Of a DNA stretch of 64,000 nt, positions 60,831 to 64,000 are shown piece by piece. Within the stretch, counting starts at the first letter, position 1. Every line of letters starts with the position of its first letter. A program made the translations under genes and the position numbers. The notes below the pieces were generated by a model. That model saw only the letters and a program-made list of their open reading frames with translations. It did no database searches and was not told the origin of the DNA. Source of the stretch: Lepidostoma basale (lineage: Eukaryota > Arthropoda > Insecta > Trichoptera > Lepidostomatidae); NCBI GenBank assembly GCA_022606425.2, contig JAHDVF020000840.1:868001-932000 (forward strand), written 5' to 3'.

Positions 60831-61008
60831 TATTTATTGTTGCTTGAACAATGATGTAAAACTCCATAATAAATCATTAATACGAATGAAAACGTCAGTT
60901 TTCTAGTAGTTTTATTATAGTTTATGAGAATGACTTATTTCGCCTTTCGAAAGCATTATCAATTGTACATTTGATAATGCCTTACAAAGGCGAAACATGA
61001 TTTACTAA
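60831..61008. repeat. P1 foldback, terminal unit of the array
   Basis: TTTTCTAGTAGTTTTATTAT, GACTTATTTCGCCTTTCG, then the plus-strand tip at 60971-61000. The right arm is missing after CGAAACATGA. Confidence 0.72.
60971..61000 (+). ncRNA. Hammerhead-like motif, P1
   Basis: Core TTGATAA, one T, helix II GCCTT/AAGGC (perfect 5 bp, loop ACA), GAAA, palindrome CATG, then A (cleavage-site T lost at the truncation). Confidence 0.5.
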
Positions 61009-61894
61009 GGGCGCCGGGTGCTACAGTAATAATGCTATAGTAATAAGTAACAATACAAGTTCAGGTACTTTATTTTTCCCACAATGCATTAATTAGGCAT
61101 AGAGAATAATACAATACAACAAAGCAAAAGAGTTTTTCGAATAAGAAATCCTGGAACGATGATTTATTTTAAACAAACTTAAATCAGACAAGATTAATAA
61201 TATTAAAACTTAAGGCATTAACACTGTGGAAACCCACAAGTGCGTATAAATATTTAACGTTAATCGAGTATCTACTGTTTTCAAGAGGACGTCATTTATA
61301 ACTATAATTATTATTACCATTCTGTTTCACTTTGACACAAGTTCTATATTCTTGTTTATTTTTTTTAAATGTTTTGTATTAATCTGATAATGTTGACACG
61401 ATAAGATAATTGTTTCGATAACTAATTGGCGAGGATGTTGAGAAATTGATCAATAGAAAGTTATAAGTAAATAATTTGGCAGTCTAAATCGATTCGTTTA
61501 CTAACAAGTATAGTAGGATTTTGAAACATATCCACTTTTTTTTTATTTTAAGGAACATAGAAGTTCCCGCCACATACCCGAGGCTGTTATAGGGCGTAGC
61601 GGCGCCCTTTTATCAGCCTCGCTCGTACACTCCCTGGGCCTGTCCCCGGTCCATCCGGGACTTACATTTAAATACGGCAACAACAAGGGGGTGCCAGACC
61701 ACATTTAATCTACCCAATTTCACTTCTATGCTCCGCTGTACTTTATTGAATAAATAAATAAGCATAATATATAATACATTAACATTTCAAGAACATTATA
61801 TAAAAGATAAAATACACACCGCAGGAATATACAGCGGGACAACATATCCACTATACAAACCAATATTTTGTTTCATAATTAATATATAACCAAA
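61009..61894. other. No gene recognised
   Basis: AT-rich apart from a GC-richer patch at about 61560-61690 (CGAGGCTGTTATAGGGCGTA, CTCCCTGGGCCTGTCCCCGG) that I cannot assign. Confidence 0.4.
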
Positions 61895-61895
61895 T

Positions 61896-62049
61896 CAATT
61901 GAATATCGGCCACATGAAGAGTCGGAGAAATCAACGAGCATTACACGTTGTATGAATGTTTAAGAATGCGAGAGAAGTATATCGGGAAAGAACGGTGTGG
62001 CGGTCCATTATTTCTGCTGAGAGGTACCATGATGGTTAGTTAGCTAGTT
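61896..62049 (+). mobile_element. LINE family A, terminal fragment
   Basis: TTGAATATCGGCCACATGAA, GAGTCGGAGAAATCAACGAG, TATATCGGGAAAGAACGGTG, ending ATGATGGTTAGTTAGCTAGT. Frame broken by small deletions. Confidence 0.7.
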
Positions 62050-63078
62050 ATGAATATATGAAAGATTTTTAACGCGACTTCATAAATATAAAACGCAGTT
62101 TTACTGTATTTTAAAAGGCAAAAAAAATGAAAATAAATAGTTCTCAAATTTGATTTCATATTAACTTACAAGTGCGATTGTTGTTTGCAATACTAAAGCG
62201 ACAATGGTCGTTGCCTAAAGATGACTAGTAAATGCTCAAAATAAAATAATTTCTATGCAGTAAATAGTGAATCTCGCTCGTACGCATGTACGATGCGTGA
62301 TCTCTTTCACACGAAACAATGAAGTATAATACATTTATTTTTACAAAATTAACTACGAATGGTAGCATTTCTTGCTAGTATTTTGAAAAATATTGTAGAA
62401 ACGAAAGTATAAATTATGTAAGGCGGAATTACACGGCCGCTGGAAAGCTTCTTTTTGTATTAAATAAAATAATAACTCTTATCACCTCGAAGGCTTAAAA
62501 CATCTGAGCATTTTCCACCGCTACATTTCAAATTGTAATGTCTAAAAACGCTCTTTGCCGATCTCTGCTTTTATTTAACACAATTTCATAGTTTTTATCA
62601 TTTAAAAACAGTAATTTATGCGACTATCTTTATCAATTTACATTAAACTTTTTACGTTGGAATTAACAGAGCGAACGAAACCTGAAAACAATCTAATTAT
62701 AATAACTTCCATCCAAGTACTTTGCTGCTTACATTTAACATAATTTCAACACTTAATTCAAGCTGACAAAATAGAAAAAGGCTGGAATATTTAAGGCCCT
62801 CAACAAAACCCGTGAATTTAAAAATAATATTTTAATCAGATCTCATAAAAAATACACGAGTAATTTTGTTAGTAAAATTCCCGGCAGTCATTTTCCCCCC
62901 GAGTGAACTAAAACTTTGATGTTCCAGTCGATTGGCCTCTTACTTTTTTACGATTTACCCGTTTTGATAATAACACCGCTCTCCCCATCGCGGCAGCCAC
63001 AATGCATCAACGTCAAATACAAAATAACGCCATATTTATAGAAAAGGTATATGGAGTTCACTAATTGGATGGTTAAAT
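62050..63078. other. No gene recognised
   Basis: Unassigned AT-rich DNA without listed repeats. Confidence 0.4.
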
Positions 63079-63079
63079 C

Positions 63080-63180
63080 AGCGGGGGATTCTACTCCTAC
63101 TGGTCGTCCTGTAGCACCTATGTGATGCATAGAGACTTGAGGATGATCCTCCATCTGTCTCTACTTGCTGGTTTTCTCAC
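63080..63180 (-). mobile_element. LINE 3' scrap, family unknown
   Basis: On the minus strand it reads SRDRWRIILKSLHASHRCYR-like text, resembling the DRxxWRxxxxSL part of LINE tails. Weak. Confidence 0.3.
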
Positions 63181-63214
63181 TATGCATGTTCAGCGCTTTT
63201 ATTTCATACTAAAT

Positions 63215-63495
63215 GGTTAATCTCTCTTCTCGTTATTTGCTATAGATCTATGTGGCCTGTTCTCCAGAGGGTTGCTTCTATAAGGTGGGTTATGATTGGG
63301 GACTGTCCATTATTTGAACATGACCATACCAATCCGTCCTATGCTGTTTACTCCATATATTCAGCCTCACATATCCCTCCTATTCTGAACCTCGTGCGAT
63401 CTCTTAGTGTATTGCCTGCTATCATCCTCAATGTCTTCGTCCTCAATACGTATTTGGTCTTGACTTTGTCTTCCCTTGCTTCAACGCCATATTTT
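63215..63495 (-). mobile_element. LINE family B, 3' fragment
   Basis: The minus strand has GVEAREDKVKTKYVLRTKTL-like, MIAGNTLRDRTRFRIGGICE-like and ending THLIEATLWRTGHIDL-like text; RTGHI/RPHRS corresponds to the LINE B end. The GRPPKRW box is deleted. Confidence 0.6.
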
Positions 63496-63734
63496 ATTTA
63501 TGATTGTCAACCCGACATTTCATAATCAAAAATAATAATAAAATATTTCAACATTTTGATTCACTTTTAACTGTTGACAAATTTCAAGAATGTTTGTATC
63601 ATTGTTTGGGTGGCCACTGGTATGATTGCCTTTTCACAAATCTCTTTTTATTATTCTTATTCTACTTCTTTGTGTCGATGACAAGTAAGTCTTATATATG
63701 TTATCATTAAGATGGACATAAAAATGACGGAATC

Positions 63735-63790
63735 TCATCTCTTACTCTTGCTGTTGTGATGGCAGGTTTAGCCGATTTGTCATTTCCAGG
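63735..63790 (+). mobile_element. SINE1 head scrap
   Basis: TCTCTTACTCTTGCTGTTGT then GATGGCAGGTTTAGCCGATT resembles the head used in the 60-kb array. Confidence 0.45.
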
Positions 63791-63832
63791 GGCGCCAGAC
63801 TTGGGGGAATCTTCCTTGCCCCCATTCTTAAT

Positions 63833-63965
63833 ATTAATAATAATAATGTTAATTTGTATAGCGCCGTTTTCGCGATTAACTCAACTCAAGGGCGCTCTGA
63901 CAATGTGTTTAGTCATGAGACACCATCAATCAGATAAGAGTTATTTATATTTTATGTGACGTATT
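63833..63965 (-). mobile_element. LINE family I, 3' UTR fragment
   Basis: AATAATAATAATGTTAATTT, GTATAGCGCCGTTTTCGCG, CTCAAGGGCGCTCTGACAAT, TTTAGTCATGAGA and TTATATTTTATGTGACG follow the same order as 49.09-49.23 kb. Confidence 0.68.
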
Positions 63966-64000
63966 TTTTTTATTATTATTTTCTATTAGTGTCATATCAG

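Overview
This is an AT-rich eukaryotic nuclear window, most likely from an arthropod and probably an insect; I cannot assign the order. I found no intact host protein gene and no rRNA or functional tRNA gene. Almost everything recognisable is transposon debris: 3' ends of non-LTR retrotransposons (LINEs), three SINE families, a mariner, two hAT elements, a piggyBac-like element, tandem repeats, and at least nine families of foldback (palindromic) repeats.

LINE families are labelled by my own letters. A has a GRPRKTW tail box and 3' TTAG repeats. B has GRPPKRW and a GAA tail. C has WAGHVARR and a GAA tail. D was split by a hAT MITE. E has GHVL and MGKVEGK. F covers WAGHICRR-type tails. G is Jockey-like with a GATTT tail. 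H has LMYGCETW. I is L2-like with an ATT tail. All copies are 5'-truncated and most have stops or frameshifts. Many insertion events can be read directly from target-site duplications (TSDs), and several copies sit inside older ones (25.9-26.4 kb, 47.4-47.9 kb, 57.2-57.6 kb, 3.3-4.2 kb).

The most interesting signal is in the foldbacks, labelled P1 to P9. At the arm tip each carries a 31-36 nt motif: a CTGANGA-like core, one A or T, a helix II whose two strands covary between families, GAAA, a self-complementary 2-8 nt loop, then T and A/C/T. This is the layout of minimal hammerhead ribozymes, which have been described in the terminal repeats of Penelope-like retroelements. Best examples are 41106-41141 (-), 41348-41383 (+), 45056-45095 (-), 45123-45162 (+), 50353-50384 (+), 19974-20004 (-), 14072-14102 (-) and 58343-58377 (+). 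No Penelope reverse transcriptase or GIY-YIG ORF was seen, so the copies look non-autonomous.

Layout: 0-6 kb LINE A/B/D debris and P1; 6-13 kb P2, P3 and LINE C/E/A; 13-18 kb tandem repeat, P5 palindromes, SINE2 and piggyBac-like; 18.7-20 kb low-repeat DNA; 20-29 kb dense nested LINEs and SINE3; 29-36 kb LINE F, W repeats, hAT, a composite foldback and mariner; 36-37.4 kb low-repeat DNA; 37.4-53.4 kb LINE G/B/H/C/I and the clearest hammerhead palindromes; 53.4-54.7 kb low-repeat DNA; 54.7-61 kb SINE1, P6, P7 and a 200-bp tandem array built from a P1 arm fused to a SINE1 head; 61-64 kb mostly unassigned.
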